Positions 47,039 to 58,919 of a stretch of 64,000 nt of DNA are shown here, piece by piece. Under the pieces are notes generated by a model. It worked only from the letters and a program-made list of their open reading frames with translations, was not told the DNA's origin and did no database searches. The DNA comes from Ipomoea triloba. Its lineage: Eukaryota; Streptophyta; Magnoliopsida; Solanales; Convolvulaceae. The DNA lies in the NCBI RefSeq assembly GCF_003576645.1, contig NC_044917.1:836681-900680 (forward strand), written 5' to 3'. The stretch's first letter is position 1, and each line of letters opens with the position of its first letter. A program made the translations under genes and the position numbers.

Positions 47039-48650
47039 CTAAGATTGATATGTAATAAGCTGATTGCCTGACTGCCCGGAAAACGATGACGGCGGTGATA
47101 ACGATGATAGTGATGGTGGCGGTGGTGGCGGTAGGGGAAATGATGGCAAGATTATTGTATCAGTTTGCTCCATTTCATACCCGGCCGGCACATGCAAGTC
47201 ACGTGCATTGTACCCCGAAGGGTAACATGAGAGACTGCTACCTGGGACAACCAGGTCGCTGCCGCCACACCCAGCGGCAGCGACTACTGCAGAAGAGGAG
47301 GAAGAAGAGGAGGATGAAATGGGTATATTTTCGCCCTCCCCGCCAGCCTTTATCATCTCGCAAAGCTTAGGCATGGCGGGGAACACCATCATATCGAAAT
47401 CCGGGGCGATATGATCATTAGCAGCAGCGCTGAAGATGGAGAAATTATGCTCAAGATTCTGAGGCTGCTGTCCAAGAAACCAGGCCGGATCAGAGGGCAT
47501 CATGGGAAGCACCAAATTCCCATTTTGATCTATCATCTGATGAGCAGCAGCCTGCAAGTACGAGGTCGGAGAAGACGATGATGTTGTTCCTGCAGTAGAA
47601 ATGAGCGCCGCAGCCTGATCCTGCAGGACCTGATGATGATGAGTTGTGTGGAGGATGAGATTATTGTAATTAGGGTTTAGAGAATAGAGGGTTTGGTGAT
47701 CAAAAGGAGCGGTGTTTGGGTCTGCAGGGATATTGCTGGAAATGGCGGCGGAGAGATGATCAGAGAAGCAAGCGCGAGAGATTATCTTCTTCTTGATGCT
47801 TGAATTCCAGAAGTTCTTAACTTCATTGTCTGTTCTTCCTGGAAGATACTTCGCTATCTGAGCCCACCTGCACAGTACTTAAAAACATATTATTTCCCAA
47901 ATCATTTGTCTCTTCTGCATGAGATAATTAACAACGCTAATGCAGAAAAGAAATTATACCAAACATCCATAAGCTAACAACTAATTTACCAAACATCTTT
48001 TTACAATCAGTAAATTTTATCAATTATTTATATCATAACCCAATTAGCTAACAGGGCTAACAGCCATTTACCAAACAGGGTCAAGATCTTTTTGGTTTTT
48101 TTTTTTGATTTGAATCAATTCAATATGGACAACCTAAATTAGTCTCTGGCTAAGGTCACAAGCTAGGATTTACCCTGTGCACGCCTCGGTTGTGGCTGGT
48201 TTGAGCCGGACAATCTAAGTTAGTTTACCTCGTGATCAGAAAGTGGATTTAGTTTCATTAAAAAAGTAATTAATTACCTGTTGCCTAGAATTAAGTGGAG
48301 TTCAATGATAAGAGCAGCTTCTTGGGGAGAAAAGCTCCCACGTTTGAGGTCAGGTCTTAGGTAATTTATCCACCTCAGTCTGCAGCTTTTCCCGCATCTC
48401 TGCAACCCTACACCAACAACAACGTAACGCAGACAAAACGAGGAAATTATTTCTGGGATTCTCCGAAAACATGTTTTCTTTCTTGTCTGGAAAACATATA
48501 TACACCAAAGAACTCACTTACCTGCGAGCCTGGGAACTGAGCTCCAACAGCCATGGCCGTATGTAGATATGTAGTTGATGAGTTTCTCGTCTTCTTCGGG
48601 AGACCATAGCCCTCTCTTCACCTTCTGTTTGTTGCAGCATGAATGGTGTC

Positions 48651-48654
<4 letters not shown>
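47039..48654 (-). CDS. MYB103: R2R3-MYB transcription factor, MYB103-like
   Basis: Nuclear activator; Arabidopsis MYB103 (At1g63910) acts in the secondary-wall network (cellulose, lignin S-units) and in anthers. Exons on minus: 48522-48654, 48278-48407, 47039-47867, giving 363 residues. R2 (about residues 14-64) has [17 protein letters not shown] and [10 protein letters not shown]3 (about 67-117) has [17 protein letters not shown] and [20 protein letters not shown], followed by FWNSSIKKK. The combination [15 protein letters not shown] with [12 protein letters not shown] fits MYB103 better than MYB26, MYB46 or MYB61 as I recall them. Intron positions are standard for R2R3-MYBs. The C terminus has His, Ser and Pro runs. 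An in-frame ATG at 48777 with no intervening stop would add 41 residues ending in an Arg-Glu repeat; I prefer 48654, where all relatives start. Confidence 0.92.
47935..48085. mobile_element. hAT-like MITE, family H copy in MYB intron 2
   Basis: On minus it starts gaccctgtttggtaaatggc and includes gattgtaaaaagatgtttgg, the same internal block as 21312-21607. It lies wholly within the intron 47868-48277. Confidence 0.6.
48084..48262 (+). mobile_element. SINE family B fragment in MYB intron 2
   Basis: Contains ttgatttgaatcaattcaat, gacaacctaaattagtctct, ggatttaccctgtgcacgcc, then a second gacaatctaagttagttta block, as if the 3' body were repeated. It directly abuts the MITE at 47935-48085. Confidence 0.5.

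Positions 48655-48682
<28 letters not shown>
48655..48682. repeat. (CT)n tract in the MYB 5' leader
   Basis: About 13 CT units end at the MYB start codon. On the gene strand they read (GA)n, immediately before ATG. Confidence 0.95.
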
Positions 48683-48685
<3 letters not shown>

Positions 48686-49007
48686 AGAGTTTTTAAGGTT
48701 TGCAGACTGCAGTTAGTGGAAGCAGAAACTGATATAGATATGGGAAAACAACGCAAGAAAGCTAATAAGATGGACAACCCAACTGAAATTTTGTGCGTAT
48801 ATATATATAGTTAGGAATTCCCAGAAAAATATGAACTTTGAATCTCTCTCAAGAAGTAGATATAATGATATATGAACCAACTAACTATTGCAGCGTATAT
48901 TTCTATGGGAGGTCTTTTTATTTTTATTTTTTTTCATTTTTGAATTTACGTCAGTAATTATAAAGTTTTTTAACAGTTTAATTTCTATCTATCAATAATT
49001 ATTTATG

Positions 49008-49195
49008 TGAAGTAACCCAACCAAGTTACTTAGGCTATTGACATAATAACCTTAAGGTTAAAAGTTCAACTCTCAATGGGGTAATTTATTGATCTTCTTG
49101 GTTTGAGCTAGTTAGATATAAACAATTTAAGTTAGTCTACCACTTTACTACCCATTACCGATCACAAGACGGAGTTTACATAATACACACCCTCA
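49008..49195 (+). mobile_element. SINE family B copy
   Basis: Head ccaaccaagttacttaggct, box B-like aaaagttcaactctcaatgg, body attgatcttcttggtttgag and aaacaatttaagttagtcta, then gatcacaagacggagttta. It is a nearly full-length copy. Confidence 0.6.
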
Positions 49196-49207
49196 AGTAG
49201 TGTGGGC

Positions 49208-49373
49208 AAGTGGACCTGGATCCACCTTGCAAGGTGAACACGAATCTAAAATACAGAATTTACATACGGAATGTTTACAATTTATGTACTGAATGTTCAC
49301 AATTTGAACATTCAATATGTAAATTGTGATGAGTTCATCTGGCAAGGTGATCGACCTCATGTCCATGGCATAA
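49208..49373. mobile_element. MITE, family T-related copy
   Basis: Ends gtggacctggatccaccttg and ctcatgtccatggcataa are family T-like. The middle is a palindromic stretch of acagaatttacatacggaat and gaacattcaatatgtaaatt. The closest relative is 61468-61612. Confidence 0.5.
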
Positions 49374-51107
49374 CTATTGAGTAGTGTGCTAATGGCTACA
49401 GGTTCCCCGGCCTGATCACTCAAAAAAATAACATGTCAACTTCTCTTTGATCAAACACGTTGCACATGATCTTTTTAGTGTGATTTGTGATGTTGGAGTG
49501 TAATTTACCCAATGCACACTCTTTAGTAGTGGTAATAGGTTTTCCTCGTCATCTCAAAAAAATTATTTATGTGTTCCCAAGATGATACTACTCCGTATAA
49601 TGTAATGACAAAATAACAAGAGTTGTCATTATATAATGCTAAATGAGCTTAGGATAAAAAGTTCATGCATTTTTTAACAATATACTATCGAATTATGAAA
49701 ATATTGTAAATTTGTTTCTTATAACAATTATTAGAGGAATAATAATAAAATTTTGTTTTCGATAGGAGGAAAATAAAAAATAAAATAAAACCAAGCAACA
49801 AAAATTAAACAATTCTAGGTATAGTTTTTCAGTTTGTATAGTTTGTAGACATGGTAATGGGATGGGGCAAAGCGAAAAGTATAATCTCGATTCTCGTAAT
49901 CTTGCGTTACTCTCTATTTTCGTTTGAGACATCAGAATTCAGGCATGAAATTTCCATCGCTATCAACCATATAGTCAAACTAGTAGTTTATTATAATTTT
50001 TAATATGCAAGTAAAACAAATATAAATATTAATCTAGTGTTTAAATTTTCAAGTCTTAATAACTATATATATACCAAGGAGGGAATTAAAGAGGTACCCG
50101 TCCTCATTCTCTAAATTTTGCATTACCCTATGTTTGAGGAGATATCTTTGGATTAAAAAGAAATTGTCATCTCTGATCTTATAATTAATTGGTTAAAATA
50201 TGAACTTTTAATTTTTTAAAAATAAAATTTAGTATAAAAATCTCAACTAATATAAAATGTTAGTATAAAAATTTCAACTAATAAAAAATGTTATACTTGC
50301 AGATTAGGTATCTATTTAATTAAACAAGCGTAGTAAGTGATGTGATCATAACGTGTTTAATTTTATCATATGAAATTTTTATAATTAATATAATTAAGGA
50401 CAAATCTATCATAATCGAAGTCAAGAGTACCGTACAGATTATCTCTGTGGGTCCCACTAGCCACAATTAGATTCTATCGCCGGGGAATCATCTTGCGTTT
50501 GTTCATGTCATGGGTGTGAGTGAAAATACAGTTTTGTTTATTTACTTTTTAATTTGCCTCAAAATGTTTTTCTTTTATTTTTAAAATAATTTCTTTTATT
50601 ACGCATAAAAATTAAACATATTAAGTAAATTGTTACATACGATAAGTAAATTGCTAATTGAATTTAATGATTGACTATAAATAATCGTTTTATTTGATGA
50701 ATATTTTTTGTTGGTCGTCTCAAAATATTTTTACAAAATGAGTTCATTATCTGGTGTGATTATATATGTAGATTTATTTTTTTTTTTAAAAGTGTCCATA
50801 TAGTTTTACCCTATTTACAATTTACAAATCAATTAAGATCATAGATCTTTCTCCCTCTCACACACATATGTAAAACACTTAGTAAAATTTTCAAAGCAAC
50901 AGTTGCATAGGTCAAAAGTTTGACTCTAATAAAGAATACACCGTGTTAAAGAACTATGCAAGAAGCTAGACTTTTCTCGACCTGAGTCAAATCTTAATTA
51001 GTCTCATAGAGGTAAATATATCAACACAAAACAAAACAAAATCAAAGTAGCAGTGAGCCTTGCATCACGCTGACATGATTGCTGAGATTAGGATGCATGC
51101 ATGGTTA

Positions 51108-51108
<1 letters not shown>

Positions 51109-51138
<30 letters not shown>
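51109..51138. repeat. (TAA)n microsatellite
   Basis: Ten or so uninterrupted taa/ata units. Confidence 0.9.
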
Positions 51139-51139
<1 letters not shown>

Positions 51140-53160
51140 GTGATATTAATTGGGATAGATTGATGGAAAGCAAGCAAATGTACATATACAATATTAAATC
51201 CGAATAGATTGAATCGCAAGCAAGCATCTTTCATTCGAATTTGTAAAAAGTTCTTGACAAGATCCAAAAGATGTACAATCGTTAACACATCATTCTTAGG
51301 GTTTTGTCTTCATTATTGTCACTATAAACCATCATTAAGAGGAGAATTAAGCATGTTAAATGTGGATTGAATTATGATATTATATATTATCAATATATGG
51401 TCATTATATTAATTATGGCAATGGGAATAACTTTTCTTTTACTAGATGGTAAGAAAATTGTTGTTGAGAGTAAAATTGTGAAAAATTTAATTTTAATTTA
51501 CATACTCTAAATCGATAAGGTCAATAAATGTTCGGGTCTTTGAATTAACTTGGGTTGGACAAACAAGTAACTGAAACAAAGTTACACGTGACAATCTACC
51601 AGAAAATATATATAAGACTGCTCTTATTGGATGTCTTTAGAGATGAGACTTGGTGGTTACACGAGAGACTAACTATTTATATATATAGTTATATATACAT
51701 ACAAGGAATTTATCACATAATGGTAAACTTTTTTTAGCAATTACATAATGGTAAACTAATTTATAATTTATGCTTGATTTTTTTTTTCAAATTAGAGAAA
51801 TTTATAAGTAATTATACATTTTTTTATGTATTTTTTATTTTTTTTAATAAAAGAATAATATTTCACGTTAATAAATATAATTAGTATTTATAAACTTGTA
51901 TAAATATAAGTTTGCACTCAAAACTTAATTGCACATTATCAGTGCTCCTGCCCTGAAAATGAGAGGAGGTAATCGCGGGATAACCCTCAACTGGCCTACA
52001 TGATTCCGTATGCTTGTAAATTAGTGTCCGCAACACGACCAAATTCATATCTCCCATTTTTTGTCCTTGGTAAAATTCAAACTCTGTAACAGTTAAAAAA
52101 AATTAAAGCTTATGAAGCTATTTTAATTTGAATTAATTAATTAATTGAAACGTGTTGGGGAAAAAATCTTACAACTTTTGAAGTTGTATAAATATGATTA
52201 AGGAGTTGATCCATCCATCTCTTTACAAAGCATTTGATGATGATTAGATTCCAAAAATGCCTAATCATAAGCAAAACAAAACACCATAATTACTGTCAAT
52301 ATTCCATATGTTGTTGGTTTTATTGTGTGGTAATTGTGCTTTCACATATATAGCCCTGCATGCATCTACCTAATATCCCTTCACTCCTGCAGTCACTTAT
52401 TACCAGCAAAGTCTCTACCCTCTTAAAATTAATTATCAGATGTAATTCTATGGCGTAATAATAAGTAAAAGTTATATATATATTATATGTTTTTTTATTG
52501 TTAGTACTATAAAGATGAAAGAATTACTGTGGATGATGAGATGCCAGTGATTTTCTTCCCATTTAACTAGAATGGTTAAATATTAAAATATTTAAATTTA
52601 GTTTTGTATGGCTTGAGTTCGAATTCAACTCAACAATAATCGAATTAAATAGAGATGGTTATTGATCGAGTTCAAATACACAAGTTGTTTGGTTCTTTTA
52701 CACCTCTACGCTAACTGGATGTCCATTATATTCCAATGAATACAAATTAAAACAATTGTATTGAAGTCAGATTTGGTAGAGATTGGATTGTTTTCACATT
52801 TATTGTTACTGTGATGTGAATTGACTTATCAATTACAAAGCACAAGTTATTGCATCTTCATTATTTCTTTTCTTCTTAGGAATAAATGTGATGAGTTGAA
52901 ATGGAAGTAAAAAAAAAAAAAAAAAACATTTAAACATAAAAATTTGGACAATTAATAAATGATTAATGTAATTATAAAGTCAGAGGTTTAATTATTCTGA
53001 AGGGTGTGTAGGTATTTTATTGAGTAACTCCACATACCCAATACCGCTTGGTGTATGTTAGTGCTTCTATATTTGTACTATTATGGTGTATAATTAACAT
53101 GATGTTCTCTAGTTGGTTGGTGTGTTGGTCATGAAAGACATTACAACAGTGCTCTCAAAC

Positions 53161-53361
53161 AGTTTTGGCGACCTAGTATGGCAAATTATATCTAGTCCAC
53201 AGTCCACAGTGCAATCTCATAATATACATAATTTGACTTCATAACGCAGATAATTCATTTTAATTTTGGCGACCTAGTATGGCAAATTATAACGTGGACT
53301 AGGATTCACAGTGCAATGTGAACTCTGGTCCAATACATATAATTTGACTTCATAATGCAGA
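53161..53361. repeat. Diverged tandem duplication, ~101-bp units
   Basis: ttggcgacctagtatggcaa and the following ~100 bp (cagtgcaat..., acataatttgacttcataa, gcagataattcat) occur twice, at about 53165 and 53266. The second copy runs into a family T MITE. Confidence 0.7.
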
Positions 53362-53491
53362 TAATTCATGTTCATAATACACATGCACATAAACACAATA
53401 TAATGAACATGAATTCTGTGTATTCTGAACATTAATTCTGTATATTGAACCAGGATCCACATTGCACTGTGGACCCTGGTCCATGATATAA
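53287..53491. mobile_element. MITE, family T copy
   Basis: Starts ttataacgtggactaggatt and ends accctggtccatgatataa. Each end carries its own foldback (cacagtgcaatgtg; cacattgcactgtgg). Confidence 0.7.
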
Positions 53492-55466
53492 CGATTGAGC
53501 TAGTATGACTAATAATCAATATTTCTCTCAATCAGTTAGGTTTAGGTCGATGATTCAAATAGTAAATCCTCAATAATAAACATACATATAATTCAACTCC
53601 ACGCAAAATGGCAGGTGCATGCATATATGTCACGAATATTTGGCACAAGTAGTTTTGTTTGTGAAGTGGCAACAAGGAATCAATTGGTCATAGACCATAG
53701 TACTCTTGATTGTTTGAGTACAATACGTAAGAACATTGTGACAGGGACAACACTGGACTTTGTAACAGTGATACTCAACAAACATAATTATTATGAATGA
53801 GAAGCAGTAAGCTGATCAGATCATAGTTTAATGGTACGACGTTAATTTGACTTAAGAAAACAAATTAAATAAAATGTGCAAAAGCAAGCAAGCTAAGGTC
53901 TAGGAATTGGGTGTAGTGAAAGCTAGAATAGATTAGGTCCCCCATTGTCACCCTTGCAACTTGCTTCTCCTTCTTCATACAATTAATGGAATCATCATAT
54001 ATAATTAGGTGCAGTATAGTACAATGTCTTCTTAGCTTTGATAGATGACAATATCATTTTAACCATATATTGGTTTCCCTTTTTTTGATTAATATAGAAA
54101 AATAATGGGATTACTTTTGCAAGCTCACATTAATGAAGATTAACAAAATCTCCAAAAAAGAAAATTTCGTGTGGTAAATTTAACACTACAAAATGATGAG
54201 CCATGAACAACAAATTTTTTGCCATATGCATGGAGGAAACGACATCCATATCTGAGACGGTCCGTTCAGGAGAACTAATAGAACTGTCATAAGCAGTTGG
54301 AAGAAACCCTAACTAACTAATAATAGATGAGAACTGAATATTCTGGATTAATCAGAGAGTCACAATAGAATAAATACAATTCAAGAATTACAACAAGACT
54401 AAGATACAAAACTCAATATGACTAGAATATATAGTCCTAATATTGTAAACTCTTCAGTTGTCCTTTCTCATCACGCATTGGTCACTCAAGTTAAGACCCT
54501 AAACTTCATTTCAAACAATAACTCATGAATGGATGTTTGATTCTAACTTAAGTACCATCTACTTAACAATCTCATCTTGAAGTCGATGTGAGATCGTATC
54601 AACGTAACTTTTAATGATTTTTTTTTAACAAAATGAGAAATCCGATCCCTAAAAACCACAAACTTAGTATTAGAAAATTTGAGTTTGAGACATGCCAAAT
54701 TGATCTTACCAAAGAACGCTTCATGTTGGTATAAACACCTTAGCAAGTCAATAGTCTAATTTTGTCCCCTATAGTCATGTACCACTTAGCAAGTATATAT
54801 ATATAATACAATTTTTAGAAATCACACTTTAACGTTATACCTCATGATTAATTTATTATCAAGTTACCTAGCTCGATTTGTAATTAAATAATTAACTAAT
54901 CATAGCGCGTTATGTCAAGCGCGATCTCAGGTAGATCAATGAATTGGCCAATGTGTTACTCACTGCACTGTTATGATCAGCTGCTGTAGCTTACAGAAGA
55001 TGCATCATCAACGTGTGGTCCCCGCGGCAAATAAAGGTTGACGTTAAAGTTGATTTGATACAAATTAAAGAAATGATTTATTAATACAAATTAAAGTTGC
55101 AATGTTTTATTCTCATCAACCCAATGGGTGGTAGGCTGATGCCTTTTTACTATCATATTTTCCATGCGTTTCATGCCATTATTGCTGCGGAAAATGGTAT
55201 ATAGATTCGCGAGTAGAATTTCCTGTCACATATCATAATTTTATTAGTAAAAGAAAAAGAAATGAATAAAAATTATAACTCACAGTTTTCTAGATATATC
55301 AATCGCTTAAGTCAGAAGTAAAAAAATGGGACAGAAAATTGGGAATACTCTTATGCTTGTGGAGTAATACAAGAAGAGGAATACTATGTTACTACAAATG
55401 CTTTCAATTCTACCACAGACAATTTAGAGATAAGCTCTACTGACCCACCAATTCAGTTTGTCCACA

Positions 55467-55645
55467 GGCTTAGTGTAGTGGTTCAACGCCTGTCATGACC
55501 AAAGGCGGCAATGTGGAGGTTAGATCCATTGTGCGCGCATGAAGATTAAGGTCTGAACAGGGAATTGATTATGTACCTCGCGATTTACCTAACTCTGTTA
55601 GGGATAGGGTCTTGGGAGTTTAGGTTTAGTATGACAAAGTTAAAA
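55467..55645 (+). mobile_element. tRNA-derived SINE, family D copy
   Basis: Box A-like ggcttagtgtagtggttcaa, then ggaggttagatccatt in the box B position, then a body of about 100 bp. The head resembles 16932-17110. Confidence 0.55.
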
Positions 55646-57040
55646 TCATTTAAGTATTTAAAAAAATGTTAATAACATATAGCGAAATTTTTTGGTGGTT
55701 GGAGGGGTTAATTATTTTATGACAAATGCATCCCTATCATTAACAGACTTTGGTATTGATTTTAATCATTTTATATCACAGAGTCATGCACATCACAAGC
55801 TCTTATTAGTCAATTGCCTTGACTTTTTTGGTAATTTTGTCCGATTCTTACGTAATATATATAATCGTCTAATAAATGTTTGCTTAATCCAACAACTTTC
55901 ATTAATTTCAAATATGAACGTCAAGAAAAATTGTGATGAACAATCAACTAAAATTACTTCAAGTAGACTAATTGAACATCTAACTATCTAAGGTAAGAGA
56001 TATAGTTTTTTTTTTTAAAACATTATTCAAAGTGATTAGCCGCCATATTGTATTTAAAATGGTATTGGATTTCTAAATTTTTATTTTACCATGGTTCAAT
56101 TAGTCAGTTATAACAACTTAAGTTAATTTACCTCTCTGTAATCATTTAGCAGCTAGCAGGGTCAACAAGCATTTGATAGTAATTACGGATTTTTCTTAAA
56201 CCAAACATTTTTCCTTATTTTGAAGGGGTGAAACTACTTATTTTCATAGATATTATCAGCATTGCCTAATCCAAATTTCTCTAACATGATAGTCTTTTGT
56301 TTATGATTTTTCTTCATATTACTGAGAAAAATGATAATGAATTTCAAATTTGTTATATCAAATGGTGTGACTTCATACTAACCTAAACTAGGTCAGGGTG
56401 AATGTGTTCACGAGTTATACAATAATGAAAATAAGTATTCATAATGAGAGAGCATTTTGCCACCATTGAGGTCATACTCAACATGAATAAGATTAGTTTT
56501 AGTGTGTGGTTTTCATTGACTAGTCAACAAAATCAATAATTTAAAATAAAATAACTTTGCTACACCTATTATAAACCGAATCATCTGTAATAACGTTTGT
56601 TAAATTAAGACAGTATCTTCCTTCAATAAGAAAAAGTAGTCCATCATCTTATTTACTATATATTGCTCAAAATTTTTATTTTCAAGCACCAAAAAGAATT
56701 TTTGTTAATAGAAAGGTGAGATTAATAAATTCTTAAAGTGGTGTCATTATTGTGAAGGGGACAAAATCTAAAAATAAAAAATAAAAAAGAGAGGGTGGAA
56801 GGCAAATTACTCCTCTGCTAATAAATGTTTATTTTTAGTATCCTAAAACTTATTTTTAAATATTTTACTAAAAATAAAATTTTCAATGCACTGAAAATGT
56901 ACATGTACATTTAATTTAATACACTAAAAAAAATTTTAATATATTAAAAATGAATATATATGTTAGTGGTTTAACTTGCAACGTGGACGATGGTCATGTT
57001 ATAGTGATTAGTGATGGGTGGTGGGGTGAGCAAAGGCAAA

Positions 57041-57258
57041 TTATACCATGGACCAGGGTCTACTTGGTCCAAAAGTAATCTTCAAATTCTGTATTTATAG
57101 TTGATACATTTTGTACCTGAAAGTTTTTGTACTTGTAGCTATTATATTATTTGTTAGCATGTACAGAAACAACTGTAAGTATAAAATGAGCTAACTGAAG
57201 ATACATAATTTTTGTATTAGGGTTCACAATGCAATATGAACCCTAATCCATGCTATAA
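57041..57258. mobile_element. MITE, family T copy, both ends present
   Basis: 218 bp from ttataccatggaccagggtc to accctaatccatgctataa. The interior, ttgatacattttgtacctg and agcatgtacagaaaca, is shared with the copies at 24288 and 37640. This is the best reference copy in the window. Confidence 0.75.
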
Positions 57259-58252
57259 CAATGAGTGGGCAGAGGGGGATTGCAAGCATGATATCAATAT
57301 GTTGAAGCATAAAGATGGAAAGGAAGAAAACAAAAGCAATAAATGCATGGATGACAATGAATAACCGTCGAAAAGAAGCAAAAAAAATTGCAAAATAAAA
57401 AATGGTCATAAAAGAGGACAAAATCCCCCAGCTTGATAGCAAAATGAAAAGGGAAAGGAAAAAGGGTACAAAAAGGTCAAAAATGAAAGCCCATTCTTGC
57501 TTCAGGAAGAGAAAATGTATGTGTGTGTATGACAGTGTAGCTAAGCCAGTAGTTATGCTTGTGATGGAAGAAAAAAGTACCAAACAAGATTCTTGATTTA
57601 TTTGTAGCTGGCTGGCACATGCAAACATTAATGGCACTATGCTTCTTTGCTTTATTGGTTGTGCCATCATGGGGCAGTAGCCATGGGAGGGTTTTGTTTT
57701 TTACCTCACTTTTGTGGGGGCTTCAATGGAAGTCCAAGAAAGAATAGCAATGCCCATTTCTGTCTTCTCTTGAGGGAAGATGGTGCAGTCCTTTTCCACT
57801 CAAATCTGGGTTAAAAGTTTGAGGAACAGATTGCAGTAAACTGTCATATGAGACAGACATTATTAAGCTCTCATCTTTGCTGTGCTGTTATATCAGATCA
57901 GATGCAATGATTCTGAGAAAGTTGAGAGCTTTTTGGATCAATGCACATGCAAATGTGTATGGATTCATGCATGTCAAACAAACTGAAACGACGAATTCTA
58001 GATGTATAGCCTTCCTGATCTTGATATTTCTGAAACTGACCTGCGAACCGTCTTCCAATTCTTCCTCTTCTGTCATTGTGTAGTCTATTTGAGTGGCACC
58101 TTGAAGAGGAGGGTAAAAACACAGTGGGATTTGGATTCACAATCATTTCTACTAAGCTTGGAACTCCCCCAAGATGTCATTCATTTTGATCTTCACTTGC
58201 TGATTCAATCTCACTAATCTTGATTTCTAGGTGGATTAATGTACTAATACGC

Positions 58253-58400
58253 CAAGACTTTGTGGTCTAGTGGCACCAGATTGCAGATTGCACTCCCATT
58301 GGAAGGGGGTGGGTTTGAGCCTCAGTGGACTCAATATTGACTCTTTGAGCTTCAGTAGAACAGATACTGTATTGTAATAGAGTCAGTAGTAGTCAAAAAA
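58253..58400 (+). mobile_element. tRNA-derived SINE, family A, reference copy
   Basis: Box A in gactttgtggtctagtggca and box B in gggtgggtttgagcctcagt lie at tRNA-like spacing. Then come ctcaatattgactctttgag, cttcagtagaacagatac and tgtaatagagtcagtagtag, and a short A tail. Confidence 0.75.
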
Positions 58401-58919
58401 TCCACTATGAAGTATTCTCAGTAATCCCATGCATGAAAAGGACAAAAAGAAGCAGCACACAGATGGCATCAAACTGGGCCATAGAAGATCAGTTCCAACA
58501 ACCAAGATCAAGTTTTATCCCCTGCCCTGCATAATTTGGTTCAGATTCATCAAACTTCATGAAATGATCTGTTAATAAGACTCAAGAGTTGATAGAGACA
58601 AAGATATGAAAGCCGAGGTAATACTTCATTAGACAAATCATTCAGAAAACTCAGACAACAATCATTAATCCACTGATTTAGTGATTACAACGTACGTGTG
58701 TATCTCTCGTATTATATACAAACTAAAGTCCCTCCTTTTGTCTATAAACTAGACAGCAAGAAGTTGAACTCGACGCAGAAAAACAGAACTAAGGTCACTC
58801 TCTTTTGTCTATATTTTAGACAACAAGATGTTGGACTACTAATGAACTCTCAATCCAGAGAACAGAATTAAAGTCACTCTTGTGCTCATTCAAACAATAT
58901 AGTGGATATCGTTCCAGCT

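Larger units (their letters stand above)
48820..58919. other. Ten-kb intergenic region, no recognised gene
   Basis: Apart from the repeats listed separately, this is an AT-rich spacer. 50000-53000 has little but A/T runs. 54230-54780 and 57690-58220 are less biased; the latter has overlapping frames on both strands, but no family was recognised. 58240-58900 probably includes the 3' UTR of the IQD gene, where a phrase of the type aagtcactctyttttgtctata...agacarcaag recurs at 58724-58810 and onward. Confidence 0.5.

Noticed and set aside
47086..47370. Plus-strand 94-codon frame in the MYB region
   Set aside because: Antisense of the MYB C terminus (Ser/Pro-rich codons).
57224..57670. 148-codon minus-strand frame that looks like a multi-spanning membrane protein
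   Set aside because: The hydrophobicity comes from an AAA/AAG-rich plus strand, which reads as Phe/Leu/Ile on minus. It overlaps a family T MITE and has no family likeness.
58253..58330. A true tRNA gene at the SINE heads
   Set aside because: Boxes A and B resemble tRNA, but the acceptor and anticodon stems do not pair and the sequence continues into a shared SINE body.
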